64,000 bases of DNA, taken from contig NZ_MPOH02000015.1 in the NCBI RefSeq assembly GCF_001896135.2, positions 225,411 to 289,410 on the forward strand, read 5' to 3'. Positions 9,331-17,544 of the stretch are shown here, piece by piece; position 1 is the first letter of the stretch; each line of letters opens with the position of its first letter. Both the position numbers and the translations under genes were made by a program. The notes below the pieces were generated by a model. That model worked only from the letters and a program-made list of their open reading frames with translations, was not told the origin of the DNA and made no database searches. Source of the DNA: Streptomyces phaeoluteigriseus. Lineage in GTDB: Bacteria; Actinomycetota; Actinomycetes; Streptomycetales; Streptomycetaceae.

Positions 9331-9540
9331 TCCCCCTCTGTCATCTCAACCTGAGAGCTTCACCGGCCGCCCGAGAGCGACCGGCTTTCCCCGTCGGTGA
9401 GAGCGGAGGCCGTCGACGCCGTCGACACCCGCCCTGCTTTCCAGAGTGACCTCGTCCGTGCGGTACGTGAGCCTGAGAGATTCCGGGGAGGAGTTGCTCC
9501 TTCGGCGCCTCCGAAGATCTCCGGAGGACTCTCCCGCGCG
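9331..9540 (-). promoter_or_regulatory. Tandem glycine riboswitch of gcvP
   Basis: On the minus strand, aptamer 1 begins near 9540 (GCGGGAGAGTCCTCCGG), runs through CGCCGAAGGAGCAACTCC, then AATCTCTCAGGCTCACGTACC and GCACGGACGAGG. Aptamer 2 follows with CACCGACGGGGAAAGCCGG, GAAGCTCTCAGGTTGAGATG and ACAGAGGGGGAG, ending near 9331. These are the conserved cores of the two-aptamer glycine riboswitch. It ends about 60 bases before the gcvP start, where the expression platform would act, probably as an ON switch. Confidence 0.93.
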
Positions 9541-9663
9541 GGGTCAGCAGCCGCTGCCAGACTACCAGCGAGGTCAACGATGCCTCCTGTCGAGTGGCCG
9601 CCGCCCCCGTTGTGCTCTTTCGTAGTGCTTACGGATGAGTTTGCGACCAAGTGGAGGGGTCCC

Positions 9664-10034
9664 GTGCAGACCGACATCGATCCGCGCAACCTGATCGGCC
9701 GCAAGGCGTGCGACCGCAACGGCACCAAGATCGGCACCATCGACGAGGTCTACCTCGACGACGCGACCGGCGTGCCGGAGTGGGCTGCCATACGCACCGG
9801 CTGTTCAGCAGGGACGCCTTCGTCCCCCTGGAGCCCAGCGAACTGATCGAGGGCACCCTCCATGTCCCCTTCGACCGCGCCCTGATCAGGGACGCCCCGG
9901 ACTTCGGCGTGGGCCGCCACCTCTCCCCCGATCAGGAACTCCAGCTCTACCACCACTACGGTCTCGATGTGGCCGAGCCTCCCCCGCTCCCGGACCGGGA
10001 CTTCGGCAGGCTGGCGGGCACCGAGGAGACCTGA
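9664..10034 (+). pseudogene. PRC-barrel domain protein, frame broken by one missing base
   Basis: The two halves of a small PRC-barrel protein lie in adjacent frames. The first frame gives DPRNLIGRKACDRNGTKIG through EWAAIRTG; the second continues LFSRDAFVPLEPSE to the stop at 10034. Adding one C at about 9799-9802 restores a continuous protein of about 123 residues. GTG at 9664 follows GGAGGGG. PRC-barrel proteins of this type are common in actinobacteria and of unclear role, often RNA- or membrane-associated. The shift is probably a sequencing error given the many similar lesions nearby. Its 3' end overlaps the opposing nucleotidyltransferase by about 80 bases. Confidence 0.75.
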
Positions 10035-10618
10035 GCGGACCGGCCGCATGCCTCGATCAACGCCCCGAGGAGTCCCCGTGGGTCGTGGAGGGGCCGGGCC
10101 CCGCCGGTGACGACGCGGCGTGTGCCGCCGTCGACGGGATCGGTGCGCGCCCAGTCGACCGGGCCGATGCCTACCTCGATCTCCAGACCGGAGGCGGTGA
10201 TGTGCCGCCATTCGATGACGGGCCCCCAGGCCCGGTTCCGGATCACCTCACCCAGGGCGAGTTCGCGCGCCAGGACCCCGTCATGGGCGTACCGGCCCGG
10301 CTCGGTCGTCAGCACGACGAGATCGACATCCGAGTCCGCTCGCGCGGCACCCCGCGCCCAGGAGCCGACGAGCAGCACCCCGCCGACGTCCTCGCGCCCG
10401 GCGGCCCATCCGGTGACCCGCTCGATCACCGCCCGCACCTCGTCACACCGCTCCGCCGAGACCTCTGCCGGCTCCGCCCGCACCTCCTCGTCCGCCACCC
10501 GGTCCCCCGCTTCTCCTCGTCCGCCACCGCCCGCACCAGCTCGCCCCCACCCGTCCCCCGCACCCCCCCGCACCTCCTCATCCGCCACCGGCTCCGCCCG
10601 CACCTCCTCGTCCCCCAC
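9956..10618 (-). CDS. Nucleotidyltransferase-fold protein
   Basis: The protein carries the polymerase-beta-type nucleotidyltransferase motif GSWARGAARADSDVDLVV, with the G-S and D-x-D metal-binding pair, near residue 85. An aminoglycoside-adenylyltransferase-like helical part follows. The substrate is unknown. The first 50 residues are low-complexity with ADEEVRAEP repeated, reflecting a 32-bp imperfect DNA repeat at 10468-10499 and 10588-10619. The true start may therefore be an internal GTG inside this region. The C-terminal 25 residues overlap the opposing PRC-barrel gene and are also low-complexity, so the end may be affected by a sequence error. Confidence 0.6.
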   Translation of the reverse strand: MGDEEVRAEPVADEEVRGGAGDGWGRAGAGGGGRGEAGDRVADEEVRAEPAEVSAERCDEVRAVIERVTGWAAGREDVGGVLLVGSWARGAARADSDVDLVVLTTEPGRYAHDGVLARELALGEVIRNRAWGPVIEWRHITASGLEIEVGIGPVDWARTDPVDGGTRRVVTGGARPLHDPRGLLGALIEACGRSAQVSSVPASLPKSRSGSGGGSATSRP

Positions 10619-10642
10619 CGCACACCAGCTCGCTCGCTCCCG

Positions 10643-12045
10643 TCACCGGCTGTTTCCCGGCCGCGCCACGGGCACGTCGCCGGTCTTGTCCACGGCCGAC
10701 GGCTCGTCCGGTCTTCGCCGCACCAGCGGCAGCGGATCCGCCGGCTCCAGAGCGGGGTCGTCGATCCGGAACGTCCGCACCCGGCCCACCTCCGACTCGG
10801 GTGTCTCGAACCGCACGGTGACCCGTCCCAGCCCGCTGCCCTGCACCCACCCGTGGCCCAGCTCGGCGTGCCGCACGTCGAGCCCCGGCCGCCACCGGTG
10901 CTCCACGGGCGGCACCTCCGCCGTGACGGGCTCCTCCGCCACCTCGTCCTCGGGCCCTTCCGCCCGCACCTCCTCCGCCGCCTGCGCGAACAGGTCCTCC
11001 TGCGTGAAATCGGCGAGCCCGCTCACCCCGACCCCGAGCAGCCGCACCCCGCCCGTCGTGTCCACGGAGTCCAGCAGCCTTGCCGCAGCCTCCCGCACCA
11101 CCACCGGATCGTCCGTGGGCCCCCGCAGAGTCTCGGACCGGGTGAGCGTGGAGAAGTCGTACCGCCTCACCTTCAGCACGATGGTCCGCCCCGACAGACC
11201 CGCCCCGCGCAGCCGCCGCACGCACCGGTCGGCCAGCCGCCGCACCTCCAGCTCCACCCGGAGGCGGTCGTGGATGTCCACGTCATAGGTGTCCTCCACC
11301 GACACCGACTTCGTCTCCCGCTCGGCCACCACGGGCCGGTCGTCACGGGCCAGCGCCATGGCGTGCAGCGCGTGCCCGTGCGCCTTGCCCAGCAGCCGGA
11401 CCAGCTCGTCCTCCCCGGCCTCGGCCATCTCCTCCACCGTGCTGATCCCGGCCCGCCGCAGGTGGTCGCCGGTCGCCGGTCCGACCCCCGGCAGCGTCCG
11501 TACGGACATCGGCGCGAGCAGGGCCCGCTCGGTTCCCGGCTCGATCAGCACCAGGCCGTCAGGCTTGGCCTGCTCGGAGGCGATCTTGGCGAGCATCTTC
11601 GAGGCGGCCAGCCCCACCGACCCGGTGAGCCCCGTGGCCGCCCGTATGTCCGCGCGCAGCCGCGCCCCGGCCAGCCGCGCCGACTCGCTGTCCCAGGCCG
11701 CCTCCCCGGCCTCCAGGTCCACGAACGCCTCGTCCAGGCTGAGCGGCTCCACCAGCGGCGACAGGGCCCGCAGGAGCGACATGACCTGGTCGCTGATCTG
11801 GCGGTAGAACGCGCCCCGCGGATACAGGTAGGCGGCGTTCGGGGCGAGCCGGCGTGCCTGGGCCATGGGCATCGCCGAATGCACCCCGAAGATCCGTGCC
11901 TCGTACGAGGCGGTCGCCACCACCCCGCGCGCCCGAGGCCGCCCACCACCACCGCCTTCCCACGCAGACTCGGCTTGGACGCCTGCTCCGCCTGAGCGAA
12001 GAAGGCATCCATGTCGAGATGCAGGATGGTGGGCGCGTTTCTCAC
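10643..12045 (-). CDS. dinB: DNA polymerase IV (Y-family), frame interrupted
   Basis: This is a Y-family translesion polymerase. The N-terminus reads LHLDMDAFFAQAEQAS, with the first catalytic aspartates. The middle holds LSLDEAFVDLEAGE, with the SLDE-type metal-binding acidic pair. HhH and little-finger domains follow. The frame slips by one base between KAVVVGGLG and GVVATASYEARIFG at about 11928-11935; one missing G/C restores it, giving about 467 residues. GTG at 12045 is chosen because family homology starts there; its ribosome binding site is weak. The basic, low-complexity tail after residue 390 is unusual but seen in some actinobacterial DinB proteins. The lesion is probably a sequencing error. 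Confidence 0.85.
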
Positions 12046-12113
12046 ATTTCCGATGCTGCACCACGCCACTGACAATGACGTCGGGCGGCCGCCGCGAGGC
12101 GCCGGTGAGGGCG

Positions 12114-12797
12114 TCAGACCGCCCTGTTGCGCCGACGCGCCAGCTCATCGGCCGGATTGGGCCCGACGAGCGTCTCCCCGGTGTCGACGCGCTCCCCGTG
12201 CAACTGCGACAGCGCGCTCTCGACATCGCGCCACACCACGCCGACAGCGATCCCGAAAATGCCCTGCCCGCCCTGGAGCAGCGCGTGCACCTCGTCCGGC
12301 GAGCCGCACTCGTAGACCGTGGCGCCGTCGCTCATCAGCGTCATCCGCTCCAGGTCGCTGAAGCCCCGCTCACGCAGGTGCTGGACGGCCGTGCGGATGT
12401 TCTGGAGCGAGACCCCGGTGTCCAGGAACCGCTTGACGATCTTGAGGACCACCACGTCCCGGAAGCTGTACAGGCGCTGCGTCCCGGAACCGTGGGCCGG
12501 CCGCACGCTCGGCTCGACCAGCCCCGTGCGCGCCCAGTAGTCCAGTTGCCGATAGGTGATGCCGGCGGCCGCACAGGCCGTCGGCCCCCGGTAGCCGATC
12601 TCCTCGGACGCCATGGACGTCGCCCCTCCGCTGCTCGGCACGGCCGCCGGTCGCTGCGGAGCGTGATCGGCCGCGCCTCCGTGATGGGGGTACCCCCCGC
12701 TCGAGCGGAGTCGAGAGCTTGGGGGAGGGTACGGACCGCTCCCCCCGACACCGAGTCCGGGGGCACCCCCAACCGTACCGTCGCCGCTGCTTCTCAC
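12114..12797 (-). CDS. MerR-family regulator, Rv1830-like
   Basis: The 227-residue protein has a disordered Gly/Pro/Ser-rich N-terminus of about 65 residues. A MerR winged helix follows (YRGPTACAAAGITYRQLDYW through LYSFRDVVVLKIVKRFLD), then a dimerising helix and a ligand-like C-terminal domain. The closest family I recognise is the conserved actinobacterial MerR next to DUF151 and FtsR-like genes (Rv1830 in Mycobacterium tuberculosis). GTG at 12797 is supported by GGAGGTC just upstream; a later in-frame ATG before SEEIGYRGP is the alternative. The N-terminal coding part contains a dispersed palindrome (separate entry), which explains part of its low complexity. Confidence 0.85.
   Translation of the reverse strand: MRSSGDGTVGGAPGLGVGGSGPYPPPSSRLRSSGGYPHHGGAADHAPQRPAAVPSSGGATSMASEEIGYRGPTACAAAGITYRQLDYWARTGLVEPSVRPAHGSGTQRLYSFRDVVVLKIVKRFLDTGVSLQNIRTAVQHLRERGFSDLERMTLMSDGATVYECGSPDEVHALLQGGQGIFGIAVGVVWRDVESALSQLHGERVDTGETLVGPNPADELARRRNRAV
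12685..12730. repeat. Dispersed palindromic Streptomyces-type repeat inside a coding region
   Basis: The block contains GGGGGTACCCCCCGCTCGAG followed by CGGAGTCGAGAGCTTGGGGG. Its two halves fold: CCCCC with GGGGG, and CTCGA with TCGAG. From memory, very similar elements are scattered through many Streptomyces genomes, usually between genes. Here it lies in frame within the N-terminal part of the MerR gene. Confidence 0.6.
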
Positions 12798-12902
12798 GCC
12801 GACCTCCGTCCTTGACCTGCCTTCTCGACGGTAGGCAGTCACCAGGGGTGCGTCAACGATCGCCACACTCGGCACGCCGAGTGATAATCACCCTAGGAGT
12901 GG

Positions 12903-12927
12903 TTTCCCGCGCTCCACCGCGGGGAAA
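12903..12927 (-). terminator. Hairpin downstream of the DUF151 gene
   Basis: TTTCCCGCG and CGCGGGGAAA form a short stem with one bulge, about 110 bases beyond the DUF151 stop codon and upstream of the next minus-strand gene. It is a modest terminator candidate. Confidence 0.35.
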
Positions 12928-13035
12928 GGCTAGCCGAATGCGCTCAGCGGAAGCCGCAGGACGCTCTCACGCGCCGCTGGCAATTGCCGGAAACGGAGCC
13001 GGCGGGCCCGTCTGACCAAACCCGCCTCCCGACGG

Positions 13036-13509
13036 CTACTGGTTGCTGCTGCCGAAGTCCTCGGGCGAGATCTGGTCGAGGAACTCGCGGAACTTCTCCA
13101 CCTCGTCCTCCTGCTCGTCCGGGATCGCGATCCCCGCGTCGTCGAGCACCGTGTCGCTGCCGTAGATCGGCGTCCCCGTACGCAGGGCCAGCGCTATGGC
13201 GTCGGACGGCCGCGCGCTCACCTCGACCCCGCTGGCGAAGACCAACTCGGCGTAGAAGACGCCCTCCCGCAGGTCGGTGATGCGCACTTCGCTGAGCTCC
13301 TGGCCGACGGCCTCCAGCACGTCCTTGAACAGGTCGTGGGTCAGCGGCCGCGCCGGAGCCATGCCCTGCTGGGCGAAGGCGATCGCCGTCGCCTCCCCCG
13401 GCCCGATCCAGATGGGGAGGTAACGGTCGCCTCCCACCTCACGCAGCAGCACGATCGGTTGGTTGGAGGGCATCTCGACCCGGACACCTACGACATCGAG
13501 CTCGTTCAC
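13036..13509 (-). CDS. DUF151 (bifunctional nuclease family) protein, Rv1829-like
   Basis: This 157-residue protein matches the DUF151/BFN family: an N-terminal MNELDVVGVRVEMPSNQPIV strand, the LPIWIGPGEATAIAFAQQG core, and SARPSDAIALALRTGTPIY toward the C-terminus, with an acidic tail. Plant BFN1 and a thermophile structure suggest nuclease-like or phosphate-binding folds, but the bacterial role is not settled. GTG at 13509 is where homology begins. It lies between two MerR genes, as Rv1829 lies between Rv1828 and Rv1830, so the order is an ancient actinobacterial arrangement. Confidence 0.88.
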   Translation of the reverse strand: MNELDVVGVRVEMPSNQPIVLLREVGGDRYLPIWIGPGEATAIAFAQQGMAPARPLTHDLFKDVLEAVGQELSEVRITDLREGVFYAELVFASGVEVSARPSDAIALALRTGTPIYGSDTVLDDAGIAIPDEQEDEVEKFREFLDQISPEDFGSSNQ

Positions 13510-13592
13510 ACAGCAACCCTAGGCCGTGCTCGGGACGTTTGGGTAGTCGGGCCGGGAACGGGTGAGCGATCCGGGCGACCGGAACCGTCCCC

Positions 13593-14330
13593 TCAGGGCA
13601 GGCGCACTCCCAGCGCGGTCCCCACCAGCGCCGCGTGCAACCTGGCCGTGAGCCCCGCCAGCTCCTTCGTGCGGGCCTCCGCATGCGCCCGCGTCTGCGG
13701 GTTGCGGTGCCGCCGGAGCGGCGCGACCACCTGGTCCACGAGCCCCGCCTCACGGTCGGCCGCGGCCTTCATCAGCCGCAGATGCCGGGGTTCGATCCCG
13801 AACCGCCCCAGCTCGGAGACGAGCGCGGCCACGGTGACCGCCTCGGCGTCGTAGACACCGTCCTCCAGTGGAACGACGAGCCCGTACGACTCCCACTCCT
13901 GGAGTTCCCGCTCGTCGATCCCGGCGGCCGCCAGCAGCTCGGACCGCCCGATCCGGGCGGCCGTGGGCGCGTCGGACGGCTCCGGTGCCGCCTGCCCGTC
14001 CCGCTGCCGGCCCACCGTCGGCAGCACCGCCGCCTCACCGCGCTCCATGGCGTCCAGATGCTCCCGGATCACCTTGAGCGGCAGATAGTGGTCCCGCTGC
14101 ATCCTCAGCACATGGCCGAGGCGCTCGACATCCTCCGAGCTGAACTTGCGATACCCCGACGGGGTCCGGCGCGGCTCGACGAGCCCCTCCGACTCCAGGA
14201 AGCGGATCTTGGAGATGGTGACTTCGGGGAACTCGTCGCGCAGCACGTTCAGCACTGTGCCGATGCTCATCGCACCACCGTCGACTGCGGCGGCGCCGGG
14301 TCCGGCACCGCCCCTCGGTGTTCGCAGCAT
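13593..14330 (-). CDS. ftsR: MerR-family regulator, FtsR/Rv1828-like
   Basis: The 245-residue protein has a short Gly/Ala-rich leader, then the MerR winged helix SIGTVLNVLRDEFPEVTIS through EPRRTPSGYRKFSSEDVERL, and a long second domain from about residue 105. In Corynebacterium FtsR activates ftsZ transcription, and Rv1828 binds DNA as a dimer. This call is by family and by position beside the GarA-like FHA gene, exactly as in mycobacteria. ATG at 14330 is preceded by GGGAAGG. A perfect palindrome separates it from the FHA gene. Confidence 0.8.
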   Translation of the reverse strand: MLRTPRGGAGPGAAAVDGGAMSIGTVLNVLRDEFPEVTISKIRFLESEGLVEPRRTPSGYRKFSSEDVERLGHVLRMQRDHYLPLKVIREHLDAMERGEAAVLPTVGRQRDGQAAPEPSDAPTAARIGRSELLAAAGIDERELQEWESYGLVVPLEDGVYDAEAVTVAALVSELGRFGIEPRHLRLMKAAADREAGLVDQVVAPLRRHRNPQTRAHAEARTKELAGLTARLHAALVGTALGVRLP

Positions 14331-14348
14331 GGGCCTTCCCTGGGGGTT

Positions 14349-14369
14349 CCCCCGGACCGGGTCCGGGGG
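14349..14369 (-). terminator. Perfect palindrome between FHA and ftsR-like genes
   Basis: CCCCCGGACC at 14349-14358 and GGTCCGGGGG at 14360-14369 form a 10-bp GC-only stem with a one-base spacer, five bases after the FHA stop codon and 19 bases before the ftsR-like start. It may terminate or attenuate transcription between the two genes. Confidence 0.55.
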
Positions 14370-14373
14370 CGGG

Positions 14374-15153
14374 TCAGTAGCCTCGCTGGCTCGCGTAGAA
14401 GACCAGCCGGTACTTGCCGATCTGCACCTCGTCACCGTTCGACAGAGGGACCTCGTCGATCCGCTCACGGTTGACGTACGTGCCGTTCAGGCTGCCGACG
14501 TCGGCCACCGTGAACGAACCGTCCTGGCGACGCCGGAACTCCACATGGCGACGCGAGACCGTCACGTCGTCCAGGAAGATGTCGCTCTGCGGGTGCCGCC
14601 CGGCCGTCGTCAGGTCGCCGTCCAGCAGGAAGCGGCTGCCCGAGTTGGGGCCGCGCCGCACGACCAGCAGGGCCGACCCCAGCGGCAGCGCGTCGACCGC
14701 GGCCTGGGCCTCGGGTGAGAGCGCCGGCAACTGGGTCTGTCCGGTGGTCTCGGAGTCGTAGGCCTCGAGACCGGAGATGGAGATGGTGGAGGTCGTCTCG
14801 GACGGCCGCTCGGGCGTCAGGCCCGGCCTCAGCGGCGCGCCGCAGTTGGAACAGAAACGGCTGTTCTCCGCGTTGCGGTTACCGCACCTCGTACACACCA
14901 GGGCCGACATAGGGGAAAACCCTCCACCCGTACTTGAGGTTGACGGTTGTCCGAAACCTATGCCGCCGGACTGTGCAGGGTCAACCGACGCCCCGCCCTG
15001 GCCTCCGGAAATGTCACCGCCCGGACCAGCCACCTGGTCCCGGAACAGCGGCCGCTGGCCCTCCGCGTCGGGCTGTGCGCGGTGACGGGCGGTCGCGTTG
15101 TCACCGCTGCCCTCTCGCGCGCTCTTGCCGAACAACTTCGCAAACAACTTCAC
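14374..15153 (-). CDS. FHA-domain protein, GarA/OdhI-like, with zinc ribbon
   Basis: The C-terminal 95 residues form a forkhead-associated domain that should bind phosphothreonine peptides (GRHPQSDIFLDDVTVSRRH, then GSLNGTYVNRERID). A zinc ribbon lies at residues 84-106 (CTRCGNRNAENSRFCSNCG). The linker carries SETTSTISI, matching the ETTS phosphorylation motif of GarA and OdhI. In those proteins Ser/Thr kinases phosphorylate the motif, which then folds onto the FHA domain and switches binding to 2-oxoglutarate dehydrogenase and glutamate dehydrogenase. At 259 residues it is longer than GarA (about 160) because of the N-terminal low-complexity part and zinc ribbon. The start is GTG behind AAGGGG. 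Confidence 0.88.
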   Translation of the reverse strand: MKLFAKLFGKSAREGSGDNATARHRAQPDAEGQRPLFRDQVAGPGGDISGGQGGASVDPAQSGGIGFGQPSTSSTGGGFSPMSALVCTRCGNRNAENSRFCSNCGAPLRPGLTPERPSETTSTISISGLEAYDSETTGQTQLPALSPEAQAAVDALPLGSALLVVRRGPNSGSRFLLDGDLTTAGRHPQSDIFLDDVTVSRRHVEFRRRQDGSFTVADVGSLNGTYVNRERIDEVPLSNGDEVQIGKYRLVFYASQRGY

Positions 15154-15343
15154 GGGCGATTCCCCTTGACCGAAACAGACCCGCCCGTGGGGCAGGACGA
15201 ACCCTGACTGATTAGACCGGCCGACCCGGACATCTTCACAACGTCCGTAGCCACCAGACAGTTTCCACCACGCACCACCCGATCGGTGCGCCGACCCCCC
15301 GCAACCTCATGCCCCTGCCGGACAACCCCCATGCACCGCCGGT

Positions 15344-16216
15344 TCACTGCGAGGACGACCGAGCGTAGTCAGGCTGCTCCGCTGCTCGCAAGGCGTCCAC
15401 GACGATCTTGGTCGATCGCTCCACGGACACGGTGGCCTGCTCCTTCTCAAGAGTCTGCACCACGCCTCCAGGGATGTTGAGAGCCGGTTCGAGGTCCTGC
15501 GGCTTGCCGATGACCTTGAAACGATAGGGCGCGTTGATCTTGTTCCCGTCGACCCGCACGCTCGTGCCTGATTCCGTCAGATAGGTGCCGGCGACGACCC
15601 GGACGCCGTTCACCTGGATCGCCTCCGCACCCGCCGCGCGCAGCTCCTGGATCGCGTCGAGCAGCATGTTCGCCTCGACCGTCCCCTTCGTGTCCTCGAT
15701 CGTCATGGTGATGCCGGGCCCCTGAGCGGCGACCGTGCCCGCCAGGATGCCGAGTTGCTTCTCCTTCTCGACCGTCTGCTTTCGGGCCTCCTCGGCCTGG
15801 TCGGAGCTGTTCTCCAGCTCCTGCCGCTGCTGCTCGAGACCCTGCTTCTCGTCCTCAAGACGCTGACTGCGGTCATCCAGTTCATCGAGGATGCGCACAA
15901 GATCCTCCTGGCGCGCACCACGCAGGGCGTTGCCGCTGTCGCTGTTGGACGCGACCTGCACCGCCAGACCGAAACCGAGGCCGAACAGCAACAGCGCGAC
16001 GATGAGTTGGGCCCGGCTCACCCGGAGCGGCCACAGGCCCTGCACCAGCCGCTGTCGGCCGGTCAGCGCGGGCTCACCGCTCTCCTCGCCCCGCTGCGCG
16101 CGCGAGGCGGCCGCGGGAACCTCCTGGGGCAGTTCTCTGCGCAGCCTGGTCGTGGGCGTCTCGTCCCGCGGAGTCCCGTCCGGCTGGTTCGCGTCCTGGT
16201 CGCTCATCGCCGTCAC
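15344..16216 (-). CDS. DUF881 membrane-anchored coiled-coil protein
   Basis: The 290-residue protein has a cytoplasmic acidic/basic N-terminus, one transmembrane helix at about residues 71-92 (LIVALLLFGLGFGLAVQVA), and a coiled coil at about 100-155 rich in Glu/Gln. The extracytoplasmic DUF881 domain follows (GPGITMTIEDTKGTVEANML, then LRAAGAEAIQVNGVRVVAG). The function is unknown; a cell-envelope or division-site role is suspected from its partners. GTG at 16216 overlaps the stop of the small basic protein by four bases. Confidence 0.85.
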   Translation of the reverse strand: MTAMSDQDANQPDGTPRDETPTTRLRRELPQEVPAAASRAQRGEESGEPALTGRQRLVQGLWPLRVSRAQLIVALLLFGLGFGLAVQVASNSDSGNALRGARQEDLVRILDELDDRSQRLEDEKQGLEQQRQELENSSDQAEEARKQTVEKEKQLGILAGTVAAQGPGITMTIEDTKGTVEANMLLDAIQELRAAGAEAIQVNGVRVVAGTYLTESGTSVRVDGNKINAPYRFKVIGKPQDLEPALNIPGGVVQTLEKEQATVSVERSTKIVVDALRAAEQPDYARSSSQ

Positions 16217-16545
16217 GCCCGGAAGACGTGCCGGCGAATCGCCGCGGCGTTGGAGAAGATCCGGATGCCGAGCACGACCACCACACCCGTGGACAGCTGG
16301 GCACCGACGCCCAACTTGTCGCCCAGGAACACGATCAGCGCGGCCACGACCACGTTGGACAGGAACGACACGACGAACACCTTGTCGTCGAAGATGCCGT
16401 CGAGCATGGCCCGCAGACCCCCGAACACGGCGTCCAGCGCCGCCACGACGGCGATCGGCAGATACGGCTCGACGACGGCCGGAACCTCGGGCCGGACCAA
16501 GAGGCCGGCCACGACTCCCACGACGAGGCCCAGTACGGCGATCAC
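16213..16545 (-). CDS. sbp: Small basic protein (DUF1290 family)
   Basis: A 110-residue hydrophobic membrane protein with three predicted helices and a basic C-terminus (NAAAIRRHVFRA). The conserved signature ALDAVFGGLRAMLDGIFDDK is at residues 35-54. It always appears between two DUF881 genes in actinobacteria and next to division genes in some Firmicutes. Its GTG start overlaps the stop of the upstream DUF881 gene, and its own stop overlaps the next one, so the three proteins are translationally coupled and probably form a complex. Confidence 0.88.
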   Translation of the reverse strand: MIAVLGLVVGVVAGLLVRPEVPAVVEPYLPIAVVAALDAVFGGLRAMLDGIFDDKVFVVSFLSNVVVAALIVFLGDKLGVGAQLSTGVVVVLGIRIFSNAAAIRRHVFRA

Positions 16546-17446
16546 GATGTGCCCTTCTCAGTTCTCGGCTGTGCTGTACGTACGATCACACTCGGTGCCG
16601 CGGGCAACCGGAGGTCCTCCTCCACCGAGATGGCGGTCCGGATCCCGAAGTTCTCCTGGAGAGCGTTGAGGTACAACCCGTCGGAGCTGTCCTGGAACCG
16701 GGTGCTCAGCTTCTTCCCGTCCCCCACCGCGAGCACCGTGTACGGCGGTACCAGAGGCTTGTTGTCGACCAGTATCGCGTCGCCCGCGGCCCTGATCGCC
16801 GACAGCGCCGTCAGCCGCTGCCCGTTGACGGAGACGGCCTCGGCACCTGACGCCCACAGTCCGTTGACCACGCGCTGCATGTCCCGGTCGCGGACCCGCC
16901 CGGTGTCGGAGAAGCCGGAAGTCTCGCGCGGATCGCCGTCGCCGCCCGTGGAGGCCTCCTCGGCGTCGTCCACGACCAGCTTCACCCCGGGCCCGTGCAC
17001 CTCGACGGCGCCCGCGAGCATCCCCACCAGCTCCGCCTTGTCACCCCCGCCGCTCTCGCGGAGCGCCTCCCGCTGCCGCGCGCTCACGTCCTCGCGCAGT
17101 TCGTCGACGGTGTCCTCGAGCTTGTCCGCCGCTTCGGTCTCGCCGTCGATCCGGTCGATCAGCTCCTCGCGCTCCTTGGCCACCACCGGGGCGGCGATCC
17201 GCGCTCGGCCGCCCCCACGGTGACCAGGAGCGCCGCGAGCAGCAGGCCGGCGGCCAGCCCCAGCTTGGACCGGAGTGTCCTGGGCAGTCCGCCGACGCCC
17301 TCGGCCTGCTTCCGGGCGGCGGCCTCGGCATAGCCGTCGTCGAGGCTGTGGTCCATGACGTTGGTGAGCAGCGACATGGACGCGTCCGGGCGCGACGCGC
17401 GCGCGGGTGTGCTCCGAACGGGGGGCTGCTGCGGCATGCCGCACAT
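16542..17446 (-). CDS. DUF881 protein (second copy), frame interrupted
   Basis: The N-terminal frame reads SLLTNVMDHSLDDGYAEAAA, then a transmembrane helix LGLAAGLLLAALLVTVGAAE. The reading frame then slips, and the second frame continues RIAAPVVAKEREELIDRI with a coiled coil and the DUF881 domain ending at 16542. One G missing at about 17201-17206 joins the halves into a protein of about 301 residues. The start is ambiguous between ATG at 17446 and ATG at 17437. It is paired with the other DUF881 protein across sbp, matching Rv1825-Rv1824-Rv1823. The lesion is most likely a sequencing error. Confidence 0.8.
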
Positions 17447-17544
17447 CGTCGCACGTCGCGCCCGCTACCTCCGAATGGCCCCACAGGCGTGCCGGACAGG
17501 CCTCCTTGAGGACACCTGTCCGGCACGCGCGCGTGGTAGGCGCT

